NCBI GenBank assembly: GCA_023213315.1
Contig: JAKCPI010001635.1
Location: 113,870 to 177,869, forward strand
Direction of reading: 5' to 3'
Source: Euborellia annulipes
Taxonomy: Eukaryota; Arthropoda; Insecta; Dermaptera; Anisolabididae
DNA length: 64,000 nt
Below are positions 43,844 to 55,629 of this stretch, one piece after another. Under the pieces are notes generated by a model. It worked only from the letters and a program-made list of their open reading frames with translations. It was not told where the DNA came from and searched no databases. The position numbers and the translations under genes are program-made. The stretch's first letter is position 1, and every line of letters begins with the position of its first letter.

Positions 43844-44586
43844 CACGATTGCTTAAAAACCAAAGCAGTTAGATCGATGAGATTTGGTATATGCTCCTTA
43901 CACTAAAATTGTAGATTTCTATCAACTTTTGGAGTAAATAAGTCACTTGGAAGTAGTACTTTACTTAAAAAGTTTTTTCAAATATTTTGAAATTTTCAAT
44001 TTTTTTGTTATATTATGATAAAATACTCTATTTTAAAAGGTTTTTATTCTTTGACATTTTTTTCGAAAACTGAATAGTTTTTGAAATAATCAAAGAAGAA
44101 ATAGAAAATATTCGTTAATTTTGATAAAAAATCAAAACACAATCATACAGGTGTCAATAAAAAAAGGGTAAATATAAACAAATGAATTTGTGAAACAAAT
44201 GCATTTGTTTATATTTGCCCTTTTTTATTGACACCTGTATGATTGTGTTTTGATTTTTTATCAAAATTAACGAATATTTTCTATTTCTTCTTTGATTATT
44301 TCAAAAACTATTCAGTTTTCGAAAAAATGTCAAAGAATAAAAACCTTTTAAAATAGAGTATTTTATCATAATATAACAAAAAAAATTGAAAATTTCAAAA
44401 TATTTGAAAAAACTTTTTAAGTAAAGTACTACTTCCAAGTGACTTATTTACTCCAAAAGTTGATAGAAATCTACAATTTTAGTGTAAGGAGCATATACCA
44501 AATCTCATCGATCTAACTGCTTTGGTTTTTAAGCAATCGTGTTTACACACACCCAGACGTAATTCCAAAAGAATATACGAGAAAGT
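43688..44586. mobile_element. Foldback element with ~335-bp arms, relative of family A
   Basis: The ends are ACTTTCTCGTAT and ATACGAGAAAGT. Arms at about 43840-44177 and 44206-44545 are nearly perfect inverted copies (for example gtaaacacgattgcttaaaa and complement, caggtgtcaataaaaaaagg and complement). The left outer part (ttcgacttcgagattttgat, ctccctgagtccaaaaaaac) matches the right portion of family A, but the interior is different. No protein is encoded. Confidence 0.75.
43804..43840 (+). repeat. (GT)n microsatellite
   Basis: About 18 GT units at the place where family A has its CA/GACA tract. Confidence 0.95.
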
Positions 44587-44663
44587 CTCGGGGAAGTCAT
44601 TCCCCATATTTTAAATTGTGATTGTATTGTTATTGTATTTTTACTGCATTGTTATTGAATATT

Positions 44664-44905
44664 TGGACCGTTTATTTCGAAAGTGGTGTAAGTTCATTTT
44701 TTTTTTAATGAAATATCACATAATTTATGCTTAAATTAACGTAAATTTTCTATGTATAACTAGCTAAAAAAAACTAGTTAAAAAAATCCGTTTTGTACAA
44801 TTGAAAATTGGTCTGTAAATAGATTTTTTAATAAACAGATATGTTAACCTTTCATTTTTTCGAAACAATAGAAAATTGACTTACACTTTCAAAATAAAAG
44901 GTCCA
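44664..44905. mobile_element. Family F TA element, intact copy
   Basis: The ends TGGACCGTTTATTTCGAAAG and CTTTCAAAATAAAAGGTCCA. The body matches 41958-42622 without the SINE, in inverted orientation (ctatgtataactagct and complement). Confidence 0.8.
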
Positions 44906-44939
44906 TTTATTGCTTTAATATTGTATATTCATATTGCTT

Positions 44940-45100
44940 TATTTTCTTGTTTGCGTTTGTTAGAATATTATTTTGATTTTTTGTTACTATTGTATTCATA
45001 TTGTTTTGTTTATAATAATTTTTGTATAGTTATTGTATGAATTTGTAAACAGTTTTACCCCAACGGTCTACGGCTAAAGGGTAAATAAATGAAAAAAAAA
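44940..45100 (+). mobile_element. Possible LINE 3' end
   Basis: A T/G-rich leader (attgtattcatattgttttg) is followed by CCCCAACGGTCTACGGCTAAAG and GGTAAATAAATGAAAAAAAA. This resembles 3' termini of some non-LTR elements, but no coding is present. Confidence 0.3.
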
Positions 45101-45152
45101 TTAATTTAAAGGTGAATTTGTATTATTGGGGGAATTTTTAATTATAATATTA

Positions 45153-46135
45153 GAGGTAAAGGTGGTAATATGAGCCCTGTAGGTATTATGAGCCCCCATT
45201 ATATCTCGTCATAGAGTTCACACAATCTAATGGGGATTGATGGAAACACTGTGTTCCGTTCTTTTTTAGGCCTCTAGAGAGCTTTGGTTCAGTTGTTAAT
45301 GATAGATGGTGGATAAATCAGGTGTTTGTGTTTTCTTCTACTAAAAAACTTTGAAAGGTACCTATTTAGCCCTTAATTATGATTATTATTCGATTACATT
45401 TACTTTAATAGGCTACGCAATCTAATAGAGTAGGTTTTAAGCTTTGATTTAATGTAGGTGATAATTAATTTAGACAGTAACAAAGATAGAATATGCTTTG
45501 AGGAAATTCAATATGGCTATGTCGGTAATGTGAGCCCCCCTTCTGTGCCTGGTATATGAGCCCCAATTTTTGATGGTCCGTCAATACCGGAGAGTCCGTT
45601 TTGGAAATGTCAGTGGGAGTTGATAATCCCGGAGATGAGCATACTCCCTGTAAGTTTTATGTAGGACTTTACTCTGCCAATCATCAAGGAGAACTGTGGA
45701 TATAGTGCCTGATGTGTGAAATGTGGGCGCACAATGACTGTGCTGGGACTGAAAAAGATGTTTATATTTGTGACTTTTGTAGATCATAAAATATTTTCTG
45801 TTTTCCAACTTATTTACACTAATATAGTTTTGTAATTAACAAAATACAATTTTCATAAAGGATATTTGTATGACTAACCTCTTTTTAACACTCTTTTTCA
45901 TGTATTTACTCTAGGGGCTCATAATACCAGCACAGAAAATTTTTTCAACAAAACGAACTTTTTTGATTTTTTGTTATTATTTCACTTTCTGTGTATTTAA
46001 TCGACAGCATACTTTTTAAATATATTCATCAATTGTTATAGTTGAAGTTCAACACAAATAATTTAGCAAAAATTATTTAAAAAAATTTATTATAACAAAA
46101 AAGAAACTAGGGGCTCATAATACCACCTTTACCTC
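45153..46135 (+). mobile_element. pogo-like DNA transposon remnant, TA target
   Basis: The ends GAGGTAAAGGTGGTAATATG and the inverse of GAGGTAAAGGTGGTATTATG are flanked by TA (45151-45152 and 46136-46137). The interior is 983 bp, too short for a full transposase, but retains a PHD-like zinc finger (45607-45789). TA duplication plus such a finger fits the pogo/DDE_1 branch of Tc1/mariner. Confidence 0.75.
45607..45789 (+). pseudogene. PHD-like zinc-finger end of a pogo-type transposase, one internal stop
   Basis: From an ATG the frame runs 61 codons with one in-frame TAG (45703-45705). The residues follow a Cys...(Tyr-Ser-Ala)...Leu-Trp-Ile-stop-Cys-x2-Cys...Trp-Ala-His-Asn-Asp-Cys-Ala-Gly...Tyr-Ile-Cys-x2-Cys order, the Cys4-His-Cys3 layout of PHD fingers. 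This finger is known at the C-terminus of pogo-type transposases in arthropods and other animals. It ends with TAA, as expected for the last domain. The DDE catalytic part is missing. A PHD gene fragment captured by a transposon is the alternative, but position and TA-flanked ends favour an original transposase domain. Confidence 0.65.
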
Positions 46136-46199
46136 TATGTATTAATTATTTAAATTTTAAACTCACAGCTTTGTTAGATATTAATTATTTATTAAAAAT

Positions 46200-46258
46200 A
46201 TAAATACTGTACAACGTTTCGACAGCTTATTCTGCAGCCGTTATCAAGTATTGTGCAC
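46200..46258 (-). other. Hammerhead-like core, moderately preserved
   Basis: On the minus strand: CTTGATAA, a stem CGGCTGC/GCTGTCG with one mismatch and AGAATAA loop, then GAAACGT. It resembles the core at 26.3 kb with two changes in the first box. The word is shared with 8132-8162. Confidence 0.4.
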
Positions 46259-46419
46259 TTGGTCCGACTCAAGTGAAACTAACCGTCACGACCGTTACGT
46301 CCCTTTTTAAATAATTCATACAAAATGTGGTCTATAATTAAAGATTCCCCGAATAATAACAATTCAAACCACAAAAGCTTTAAAAAACACATTCGTGAAT
46401 TTGTATTTTAGCTAAAATA

Positions 46420-48480
46420 AGAAATATGTCAAAAAATATTTGTGGATAAGAGAATTCTTCTTATTTTTTCCCCTTGAAAATTTCCTCTGAATTTAGATTT
46501 ATATTCAATTGTAACCAGGACAGCAGACAGACTTGACGGGTCCCGGTGCTACATAATAATACGGGCTCCCCACCTATAATTTTAAGATTTGAGCTTAAAG
46601 GGCTCGGGCTCCCTTAATAAAAAATTTCATGAAAATTATTTTTTTAATCGAATTTTATGGTGATCAAAGGCCCGGGGCCGGGGTATACAGCCCTGAGGGC
46701 CTGATTGTAACAAATATTTGGAAGTTACTTGGTATTGCCAGGTTCTTGTTAAAAATTTATAAATCATGAATAAACCGAGTGGTGAAGTTGACCTCCTTTA
46801 TTTTTAGAAAATTTTCAAAAATTCGTTGACAACATTTTAAGAAAGCTCAAATTAATTTAATTTTTTAACGATAGGTTGTTAATTGGGATAATCTCAAAAT
46901 TGTTAGTTTTTTTTTTTTTGTTTGTTTATTTAAAAAGCAGTTGTTTCACCTAGAACCTATAATTTATAACATTTTCAAAATCCTTGGTCATATAATAGAG
47001 AACCTTATAATAATTATTTAAAGACTCAGGGAGGAAATAATTTTACAGAGATTTTGGTAACTTTTAAAAAAAGCCGAAACGCAATTAAATCCATTTAATT
47101 ATCAAGAAAAATTTAGAAAAAAAAGTCTACACTAATTAAATCAATTATTTTTTAAAGGTTATCATTATTTACTATATTTGGTCATTTCTATCTATCTAAA
47201 GGATATTTTTTAATTTACTATGAGATTTTTTACTATAGCATCTATTAAATAATAAAAAAAAATTTTATACCAATTATAAATTTAAAAATTTCTAGATATT
47301 TCAGGCAAAAGTGAAAGAAAAAAAAAATCTTAACGCATGTTTAAAAGTGATGAAATTTTTTTCCCTTAGTTTTATTTATATCCTGGAGCATTATGTTAAT
47401 TCAATTCTTTTCCACAAAAGGCTCATCATAATTAGGCTACTCTAAATTGGCCCTAGTTTGTACTTTGTATTTTTGTTTCTCAATTGAAGCGGAAAAATTT
47501 AATTGAAATTGTAAAAAAAAAAAAAATTAAAATACCTGGCCTCTCTCCTTTACATTTTATTATTATTATTATTATTATTATTAAATGGAAAATTTAATCA
47601 AAGGTGTGTGTCTTCGTGCACGAAAGCACCTCGGGTAAATAAACGAGGATCCTGGTAAGGTTTTCAAATAATAATAATAATAATTTAATCAAATTTGCAA
47701 TAAAGTAAATCCATTTTAAGATAATAGAAAACGTTTTTTGATATTTATCTGATCCAAACTCGTAATGTTTAATTTAAATAACGAATTCAATTATAAATTA
47801 TCATCTTGGGGGTATTTGTATTTAGAAATTTGATACTGTATCATAATCTATCAATAGTAAAGAGGCCATTTTAATTTGAATATAGCTCCTAAAACACAAT
47901 AAAAAAATTTTAATAAAATTAATATGGAGTAACCCTTGTTCATCGTGTGTGTTATTCTACAATACCAACAGATATTTTAATAGTAATAATAATAACAGAA
48001 ATGTAACAGATTCAAAAGGTAGATAATATAGCCCTATTAATATTATAACTAGAGCTCGGATTTTTATGCAGCGAAAATTCCTAAATATGCCATATAATAT
48101 GCAGTAAAACTATTCAAATATGAAATATTTATTTATGACAAAAAAATAGTTTCCAATTAAAGGTAAATCATGATTTCTACTGATGGATAATTTATCGTGT
48201 TTTATTTTTTGGAAGGAAATAGTGTAAAAACAAAATTTGGTCTCGCAATAAAAACTAAATTTAATGTACCCGTAAAAAAAAACAGTAATATAATAAGTAA
48301 AGTAAAATTTGTTAATTTATTATAAAAAGTATTAAAAAAAAAAAAAAAAAAACAAAAAAAAACGAAATATTTCCAGTAGTGGCTGATCGTATAATTAACA
48401 ATGAAGAGAATAAGACAGCCGAAAGCAATTGAAGAAAATATATTGAAGAAAATATATTTCTTTTTCGCTTTTTTTAATAC
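46420..48480. other. AT-rich stretch with GC-rich patch and (TTA)n/(AAT)n runs
   Basis: A GC-rich patch at 46530-46710 (gggtcccggtgctac, ggcccggggccggggtatac) may be a decayed hAT-like MITE. (TTA)n at 47561-47583 and (AAT)n at 47672-47687 bracket a short GC-richer segment with gcacctcgggtaaataaacg. A poly(A) tract lies at 48332-48361. No gene seen. Confidence 0.4.
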
Positions 48481-48532
48481 AATTGTTGACGTTTCAGCAG
48501 ATTTTTCCGACCTTCATCAAGACAAATGTTAA
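48478..48532 (-). other. Hammerhead-like core with bulged stem II
   Basis: Minus strand: ATTTGTC, TTGATGA, stem II with CGGA/TCTG and AAAA loop plus outer AG/CT, GAAACGTC, AACAATTG. A partial stem I (TTGT with ACAA) can form. The first box has one change. Confidence 0.45.
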
Positions 48533-48665
48533 GTTTGCCTCGAACTTAGAGGGGCTCTTGGCAACTCCTGAGATATTGTTGGTGCGAACATTCCTCAGAT
48601 AGCATGCATGACTTCTGGTTCAAGAGAAACTTTAAATAAAAAACTTTTACCGAAATATGTTAAAA

Positions 48666-49176
48666 AATCTGGTGTGACTGGCGCACAGCACACAACTTTC
48701 TCTTACCTTCGGTAATCGAAAGTTGTGTTCTGTGCTTGTCACACCAGATTTTTCGTGTCGACATGTATTTAGTTTCCGACAGTAGGGTACAATTGAATTC
48801 AAGATGTAAAATGTATAAGTATGGGAAAATATTTATATTTTGTTACCATGGCAACCATTTCTCCTATCTTCCCTATGAAATACAAGAGTAAAGTGGTCTT
48901 CAAACAATTTTGAGAGCAAAATCAGAATATACATTTGAAAGAGCACCTAAAAAATAAATGATTTTTGAATTTTAATCAAAATCGTTAGAGCGAATTTTGG
49001 GAAAATCGAAAAAAACTGAAAAAAGTACATCAGTAAAGTACTAGTAGACCTCTACTCTTTAGTCGATTTTGATTAAAAGCTTATTTTCACGCCCTAGGAG
49101 AGTGCCTAACTTAAATATAAAATTTCAGCCTCCTAGCTCAATTCCTTCATGCTTAAAATTGAACACACACAGACAG

Positions 49177-49207
<31 letters not shown>

Positions 49208-49351
49208 GACCATGTCGCGAAAACCACTTTTTTGGATTCAGGGGACCTCAAAACGTGAAGATCCATCAAAATCTCGACATCGAATTTTTGACATGAAACC
49301 AATACTTTCTCTCTCTATATATTAATATATATATAGAGGTAAGAGAAAGTA
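48666..49351 (+). mobile_element. Family A element, reference-quality copy
   Basis: The left hairpin is complete (AATCTGGTGTGACTGGCGCA, ACTTTCTCTTACC, CGGTAATCGAAAGTTGTGTT, CTTGTCACACCAGATTTTT). All internal blocks are present in order, with an extended CA tract (49164-49202) and the right hairpin tatattaatatatatagagg followed by TAAGAGAAAGTAAA. It is the best copy for building a consensus. A second copy follows in inverted orientation from 49507. Confidence 0.9.
49165..49210 (+). repeat. (CA)n tract inside family A
   Basis: cacacacacacacacacac flanked by GACAGAC words. Corresponding tracts in other copies vary in length, indicating microsatellite growth from a repeat-borne seed. Confidence 0.9.
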
Positions 49352-49506
49352 AAGGTGCAAAAAGGTTTTCAAATATGCAACTTTCACTAAATATGCAAAT
49401 ATATGCAATTAAAATTAGTGTCAAGGGGGCATGATTCGGGAAAATTGATTTTCCGGTAAAATATGTAATTGCATAGGAATCCTTGCTTTAATTATAACAA
49501 TAATTT

Positions 49507-50612
49507 TAATTTCTCTTACCTCTATATATCGTTATATATATAATTCTTCTGTTTGTGTTTTTGTGACTGAACTCCTTTTTACTGACGTGAATTAATTGGG
49601 AGGAATTTTTTTTTTTTTTTTTTTTTGAGGCCAGGTTGGGTTTTTTTTTTTAAAAAAAATAAATTAATTAATAATTAATTAAATAAAAAAAAAAAAAAAA
49701 ATTAAAAATAAGGATAATTTGTTTCCAAATAAAAAAATAATAATTATTTACCATTTTTTATATTTTTTTATTTTTTTTTAATTTTAAAATTTTAAAATTT
49801 ATTTTTTATTTTTTGGGTGTGTCCCGGGAGAGTCCTGGAAAAGAAAAAATTTTAAAAAAATCATAAATTAAATAATAAATAAACTTTAAAATAAAAAATA
49901 TAAAAAAAAAAAAAAAAAAAGGGGGAAAGGGGGGGCCGGGGGGGCGGGCCGCACTGCCCCGCCGGGGCCGGGGGTGGGGGGCGTCTAGTATTATATAGAG
50001 AGAGAAAGTATTGGATTCATGTCAAAAATTCGATGTCGAGATTTGAGGTTTTGAGGTCCCATGAATCCAAAAAAGTGTTTTTTGAGACATGGTCTGTCTG
50101 TGTGTGTGTGTCTGTGAACAAAATATCTCAAGGACGAAAAGAGCTAGGAGGTTGAAATTTTTATTATTTAAGTTAGACACCCCCATGGGACGTGACACGA
50201 AGCTTTTGAACAAAATCGGCCCAAAAGTACTAGTACTTTACTGATGTAGTTTTTCAGTTTTTTTTAATTTTCTCAAAATTTGCTCCAACGATTTTTTTTT
50301 AAATTCAAAAACAATTATTTTTTAGATTCTCTTTAAAATGTATATACTCATTTCGTCATTGAAATCTTATGAAGACATTTTACTCTTGTACTTCATAGAA
50401 AAGATAGGAGAAATGGTTGCCATGGTAACAAAATATAAATATTTTCCCATACTTATAAATTTTACATCTTGAAAATCGAATGTACCGTACTGTCGGAAAC
50501 TAAATACATGTTGACACAAAAAATCTGGTGTGACAAGCACAGTACATAACTTTCGATTACCGAAGGTAAGAGAAAGTTGTGTGCTGTGTGACCAGTCACA
50601 CCAGATTTTTTA
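49507..50612 (-). mobile_element. Family A element with low-complexity insertion in its right hairpin
   Basis: Minus strand: the left hairpin (ATCTGGTGTGACTGGTCACA) near 50612 and the usual blocks down to TACTTTCTCTCTATATAATA at about 49985. A block at 49545-49990 then intervenes before TATATAGAGGTAAGAGAAAT at 49507. Confidence 0.8.
49545..49990. other. Low-complexity A/T and G block, likely consensus error
   Basis: Long T, A and mixed A/T runs followed by a G/C-only tract (gggggccgggggggcgggcc). It lies within an AT hairpin that is difficult to sequence, and has no repeat unit or relation to other sequence. Confidence 0.55.
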
Positions 50613-51427
50613 TAATAATAATCCATATTCTTTTGATAAGGGTTTTAATAGTGATATATACTGTATATTTGCTCTTTAATGCTTTTTTTATTGGATTTTC
50701 CATTTTATTCATAATAATTTCTTTGACATAGTTATGAGGAAAAGTATAATATTCATTTTGTGAAATATAAGCTTGTATTTTTAAAAATTTATTTTCTGAT
50801 AATATCGCAGCTAAATTATATTTGTTCGACTTGAAAATTTCTAAAAATGCTAAATTAAAAGAGAACGAACCTGGATAAATTAATTAATCTTAATTTATTC
50901 ACTGAGGATTAATATTTATTTAAATAATATTTATTGATTGCTCTATAACACGTAAATATAATTAATTATATTTGCATGCTTTGAGCCCATTAATAATTAA
51001 AACAACGCCATGCACTGAGAAAGAACTTCCTTATTAAGTTAAATCATTTTAAGGGGGTCAAAAACGCTCTTTTGTGGATTAAACTTAAATTAAAAGCTGA
51101 TATACAGGACTATTCTCTAAGCAAAAACGCTAAGTTTTAATTTCTGAAATAAGCGTTTATTCATTTTAACGCCTCCTTGTCTAAAATTTCTATTCTGAAA
51201 GCAAAAACTTTAAAGCCAAAGCGTTAACATTTAGCCAATAGTGTTACAAATTAATGTATTGTCTAGAAGAGGCCTTTTAATATTTTAACGACGAGTTTGA
51301 TGAATTAAAATGGCGTTAACGAAAAAGTAAGATTATGATTTTGACAGCTTTGTGATAAAGAAACATGTTGCCGTCGCCGTTAAAACTTGGTTTAGAGAAT
51401 AGCATTTTTGTGACTACCTTCTATACT
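50613..51427. other. AT-rich stretch with no recognised feature
   Basis: Contains repeated TTTTAACG/CGTTAAAAT-like words around 51100-51400 but no inverted ends or gene structure I can support. Confidence 0.4.
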
Positions 51428-51600
51428 CAACGTCAGTTCGGACCCCAGGCACTCCGATGATTCTATTTAAGCCATTTGGATACCAAAAACGGTTATCGTA
51501 TTAAGTCTTATATAGGGCTAAGTCGCCGAAAAGACTGTGTGAATGTGTGTGTGAGTATGAGTGTGAATGGGAAAAAAGTGTGTTTTTTTATAAAAAAAAA
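51428..51600 (+). mobile_element. 5'-truncated SINE, GCCCTCGGGG family
   Basis: Begins in the B box (CAGTTCGGACCCCAGGCAC), keeps ATTTAAGCCATTTGGATACC and GCCGAAAAGACTGTGTGAAT, and ends in (TG)n and a T/A run. The A-box half is absent. Confidence 0.75.
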
Positions 51601-52339
51601 TATAGCATTTTTTTAACGCTGATGTTATTACTTTACTTGTGAACACCCAATTTATGATGTCAAATTTTAACGTCTGTTTTAAGAGAATAGACCTGAATAT
51701 CACCCTTGATTTAAACTATAATATATAGACAATACAAAATTTCGGAAGTTTCCTTCAAAATTTCAGAATAAAAAAAATAATTTTGCTGGCTTGCATACTT
51801 AATTAATTTTAATTTCCAAACGCATGTTTTTATACATAGAAGTATAATTATTATTCTTAACTTAAGAATACTAATGAATAAAAAATCTTTTTGAATACTA
51901 ATTTCATATGTCAAAATAATTTAATTTATACCTACAATATCCATAAATAAACGGTAATTATTTGTTGTTTTATTTGTTTAATAAGCAATTAAGAAAATTA
52001 AATATTGGCAATTCTTGTTAAAATTTGTATGATATGTTATAAAGTAAATAAATCTCAAGTGTTATTTTTGCTTAGGAAAAAAAGGTGTCTGAAGCTATGA
52101 GAGAGTAAAATACATCTTCGCCAAGAGAAGGGCGGATATCATAAATAATTAAATGGTAAGAATGGGCGGCAAGAGCAAGGACACCGTAGAAAAGAAAATA
52201 AGAGTAAGGAATAAAAATAATAAAGTTAGCTGGAGGTAATAAATAACGCAAGGCAAGGCGGCAGAGAAAATGACAAAACAAACCCAAACAGCCAAGAGCA
52301 AGTAAGAAGAAGAGTTGGAAGCCATCTTTTGGATGGGGG

Positions 52340-52640
52340 ATGGGATAAAGAGAGAGAAGGGGGGACAACCAACTCGGATGGGTTAAGATGCGATGGAATG
52401 GGATGAGAGAGAGAGACCAACTAAAAAATTAATGTGTTGTAACTTGCGAGATGGAATGAGGGGCTGATGACGTCAAAAGGCATTAACGGGGGGGACCTCC
52501 GGGGACCCGTTGGTGCCATTAGAATGCACCGCGGCAATTTAACTAGATCAATTAATTAAAGCACCAATATGGCCCCGAGAGGAAAAACAAGAGTTTCTTG
52601 AATGCCAACGGGAGTGGGGGATGATGATCATAGTACATGC
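52340..52640. promoter_or_regulatory. GC-richer patch with a CRE-like palindrome
   Basis: It contains TGACGTCA at 52468-52475, the full cAMP-response-type palindrome, in a patch (gggggggacctccggggacc, gcaccgcggcaatttaacta) richer in GC than its surroundings. There are purine-rich tracts upstream. No exon is evident. A conserved regulatory element is possible but unproven. Confidence 0.25.
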
Positions 52641-53809
52641 TCCAAAATGAAATTACCATCGTATGAAACAAAAAAAAAAATAAAAACTAAATTAAATGGA
52701 TAGGGCCTATTATAATATAAACATTTTTCAGAAGTAAATATTTATACTAATTCTAATTAACTAGTTACTTGTTTGTTAGTCAACCACGTCTCAAAAAACT
52801 AAATAATGAGAAATGGCTGGCTATTCGAAAAACATCGGTCTGTAAGGTTAATGAGGAGAATGAGTCTGTGATTAGCATATAACTATTACTTAAATAAGTT
52901 TCTGTAGCATTTTAGATAGGTTAGTGCTACAAGGTAAAAAATGAATTGAATTTTAAATTATTCTATTTAAAGAGAGATTTTGTTTTTTTTAATAAGCCGA
53001 ACAGCGCTTCTTAAAAAAGGCGATGTTCCATAAATAAATAAATGAATAAATGCATTAACAACTTGTTTAGAGGCACAACACCTCGGTGGCTAGGTCCAAA
53101 CAAACATAAATATAAATTTATAATAGCACTATTGCGTTCACAAAGCAATACAGTTAAATCTATATACGGTAATTTCAAAACAATAATTATTTAGTTTCAA
53201 AGTGAAAAACTAAAAATTTCACGCATTACAATTGAAAATAAAAGTATTTAGATAATCCAACAAATGATGATTTGATAACAACTTTAAATCTCGGTACAGG
53301 CACATGGCCAGGAGAGGGGCTCAACACAACTCCCCCCCTCCCTCCTTCGAAATGGATTCATTTCCAAAATTATATATGGGTATTATTTGAACTCTATCCA
53401 TTAGTAAGGTGTTACCTCAAAGTTGTTGACTCTTTATATGAATGTCATTAAAATTATAATAACCCACCATTTTTCAAAAATTTTTTGCCTCCATTTTTAT
53501 AAATTAAAAAAAAAAACAAAATGAAAACAATAAAAAGTGATATGCATGTATTTGATAATAATTTTTCTTGGTATATTTATGTTGTATATTGTGTTTTTCT
53601 GATAGGCATGTATTTGATAATAATGTTTCTTTATATGTATATTTTTTATATGTTTTTTTATATATTTATGTAAAATGGGATGGCCAAGAAGCCAAATAAA
53701 AAAAAGGCCAACAGCCAATAAAAAAAAAAAAAAAAAACAATAAAACAATAGTTTGGATGTATCAGCTATGTTTTAGTCGTTTTATGTCAAACTAATAACT
53801 TTTAAAAGC
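52641..53809. other. AT-rich stretch with no recognised feature
   Basis: Short A runs and a near-direct repeat ttgataataattttcttg/ttgataataatgtttctt near 53551 and 53616. No gene or mobile element was recognised. Confidence 0.4.
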
Positions 53810-54061
53810 CCTCGGGGCTTGGTGTAGGGGTTAGCTTGCTAACCTAGTATACCAAAAGTCGCGGGTTCGGACCCCAGGCAGTCCGATGATTTTATTTAAG
53901 CCATTTGGATAACAAATGGCTTAAATAGAAATGCCTGGGCCCCAATAGATATATTTAAACATATGGGTATCGTTAAAAGTCTTAAATGGCCTAAGTTGCC
54001 GAAAAGACTGTGTGAATGTGAGTGTGAATGAGAAAAAAAGTGTGAATGTTAAAAAAAAAAA
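53810..54061 (+). mobile_element. Full-length tRNA-derived SINE, GCCCTCGGGG family
   Basis: The head GGCTTGGTGTAGGGGTTAGC and the B box GCGGGTTCGGACCCCAGGCA are intact. The foldback gccatttggataacaaatgg, GCCGAAAAGACTGTGTGAAT and the A tail follow. The flanks share ttaaaagcc, a likely target duplication. Confidence 0.85.
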
Positions 54062-55629
54062 TCTTAAAAGCCAAAAGAGTTGTCGAATTTATTAAATATT
54101 TAATAGGTGTTTTGAAATTTGTATTTATTAAATTGGTAATCTATAGTTAAGACAATAACCTCGTTAAATTTGACCGGTTAATGTATATATGGTAGTAAAG
54201 AAAGAAATTTAAATTTCTACCGTTTTTGGCAAAGATCCAAAAGCATATGCCTGGGGCGCCGCATCTTAAGGAGCGCCAATTTATTAAATCAATTTATTAA
54301 TAATCTATTATTCCATTGCATATATGGAGCAAGGAGAAATATTTATCTATGTATATTTAGAGAGATATAGAGATATTTTTATTTTATTTAAATTCCTAAA
54401 GGCAAACAAATCACCAAGAAAGAAAGTTGTGATATTAAATTTACATTTTATATACTACTTTTTTTTTTAATAGGAAGAAAGAGCCCAAAGCAAAATAAAC
54501 GAAAAGCATTTTGTACACGAAAGCGCATAGTTTAACACCGCATACCATTCCTTAATATAAAAGATTGTAAAATACAACAATTAACACTAATAAAGCTTCA
54601 GTATTGAATAGAGACGTTGCGTGGAAAGTGCTCACTTTCAAGCCCTGTTCGCAAAATTATCATAATTAATACAATCTGATAGGAAGTAAATTTTTTAAAT
54701 TTACTGTAAGAAGGGGAGTGAGAAATTCTAAGCGTTTTAGTGCCAGAATGCAAATCCGCCTTCAGCGAGCAATTGTAAAATTTTGGAGTTTTAAATTTCC
54801 CTCTCTAATTCCGCCCATCTCTAACTGTGGCAAATCAAAGATAGAGTTGTCACAGCTGACATACACCGGAAATGAATTCCTAGTGCTTTATATACAGTAA
54901 TGAAATATAAAAGAGGGATGATATTTGGTCTTATCTATTTTTCCTTTTTATATAAAATAAAAATTTTTATTAAAAAAATAATTAAGATTAGATCTAATCT
55001 AGAAATTTAGTATATTTCCTCCGTTTGATAGTCTAATAATATCGTTTACTATTGGATGAATTTATTAATATTATTAATCAAATAGAAGAGATTTCGCAGC
55101 TTGATAAAAAAAAAAATGACAGCTGAATATAAAAGTTAATTTGTCTGTTTGGAGTGATTGATAAAAATCATTCAAAGATTATTTGAAAAACGATAAATGA
55201 ATGTGATATGGGAACAGTCACAGAGATTATAATTGAAAAAATAAATAAATAAATCCTTACTTATTCAATATTTTATATTACAATATATTGCTTCAAAAAA
55301 TATTCATTGTACTGTAGAGACCAGGGAGGAGATTTTTCGAAATGATGAAAAGCGCCGAGTCAAAAAACAAATTCTAGTTTTAACCTCAGAAGCCTCAATT
55401 CCTTTGATGTTTTATTTGCCGCTCAGAAAGTAATTCTACTTTAACACTCTAAACCCTTATTGAAGACTCTGAGGTTTAAATATGAATTACCGATTGATTT
55501 GAAATCCCAACTATAACCTCGAAACTCTCATTTTGAGGTTTTGAGGTTCAAACCAGTACAGTATAGAATAATTTCTATATGGATTTGAAGTTTTTGAGGG
55601 CCAATTGTAGATTCTGCAGTTCTGATTTT
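54062..55629. other. AT-rich stretch with no clear gene
   Basis: Ordinary AT-rich sequence. From about 55380 a loose repetition of CCTC(A/G)A...TTGAGGTTT phrases occurs and continues to about 56000 outside the SINE. No coding signal was found. Confidence 0.4.

Noticed and set aside
43649..43906. 85-codon frame with alternating Val/Cys
   Set aside because: Produced by the (GT)n microsatellite inside the foldback element.
48666..49351. Family A as a Helitron
   Set aside because: It has a hairpin near the right end and no duplication, but lacks the 3' CTRR terminus and A|T insertion pattern, and has a second hairpin at the left.
48666..49351. Family A as a SINE
   Set aside because: No A-box/B-box pair, no A tail of retroposon type and no target-site duplication.
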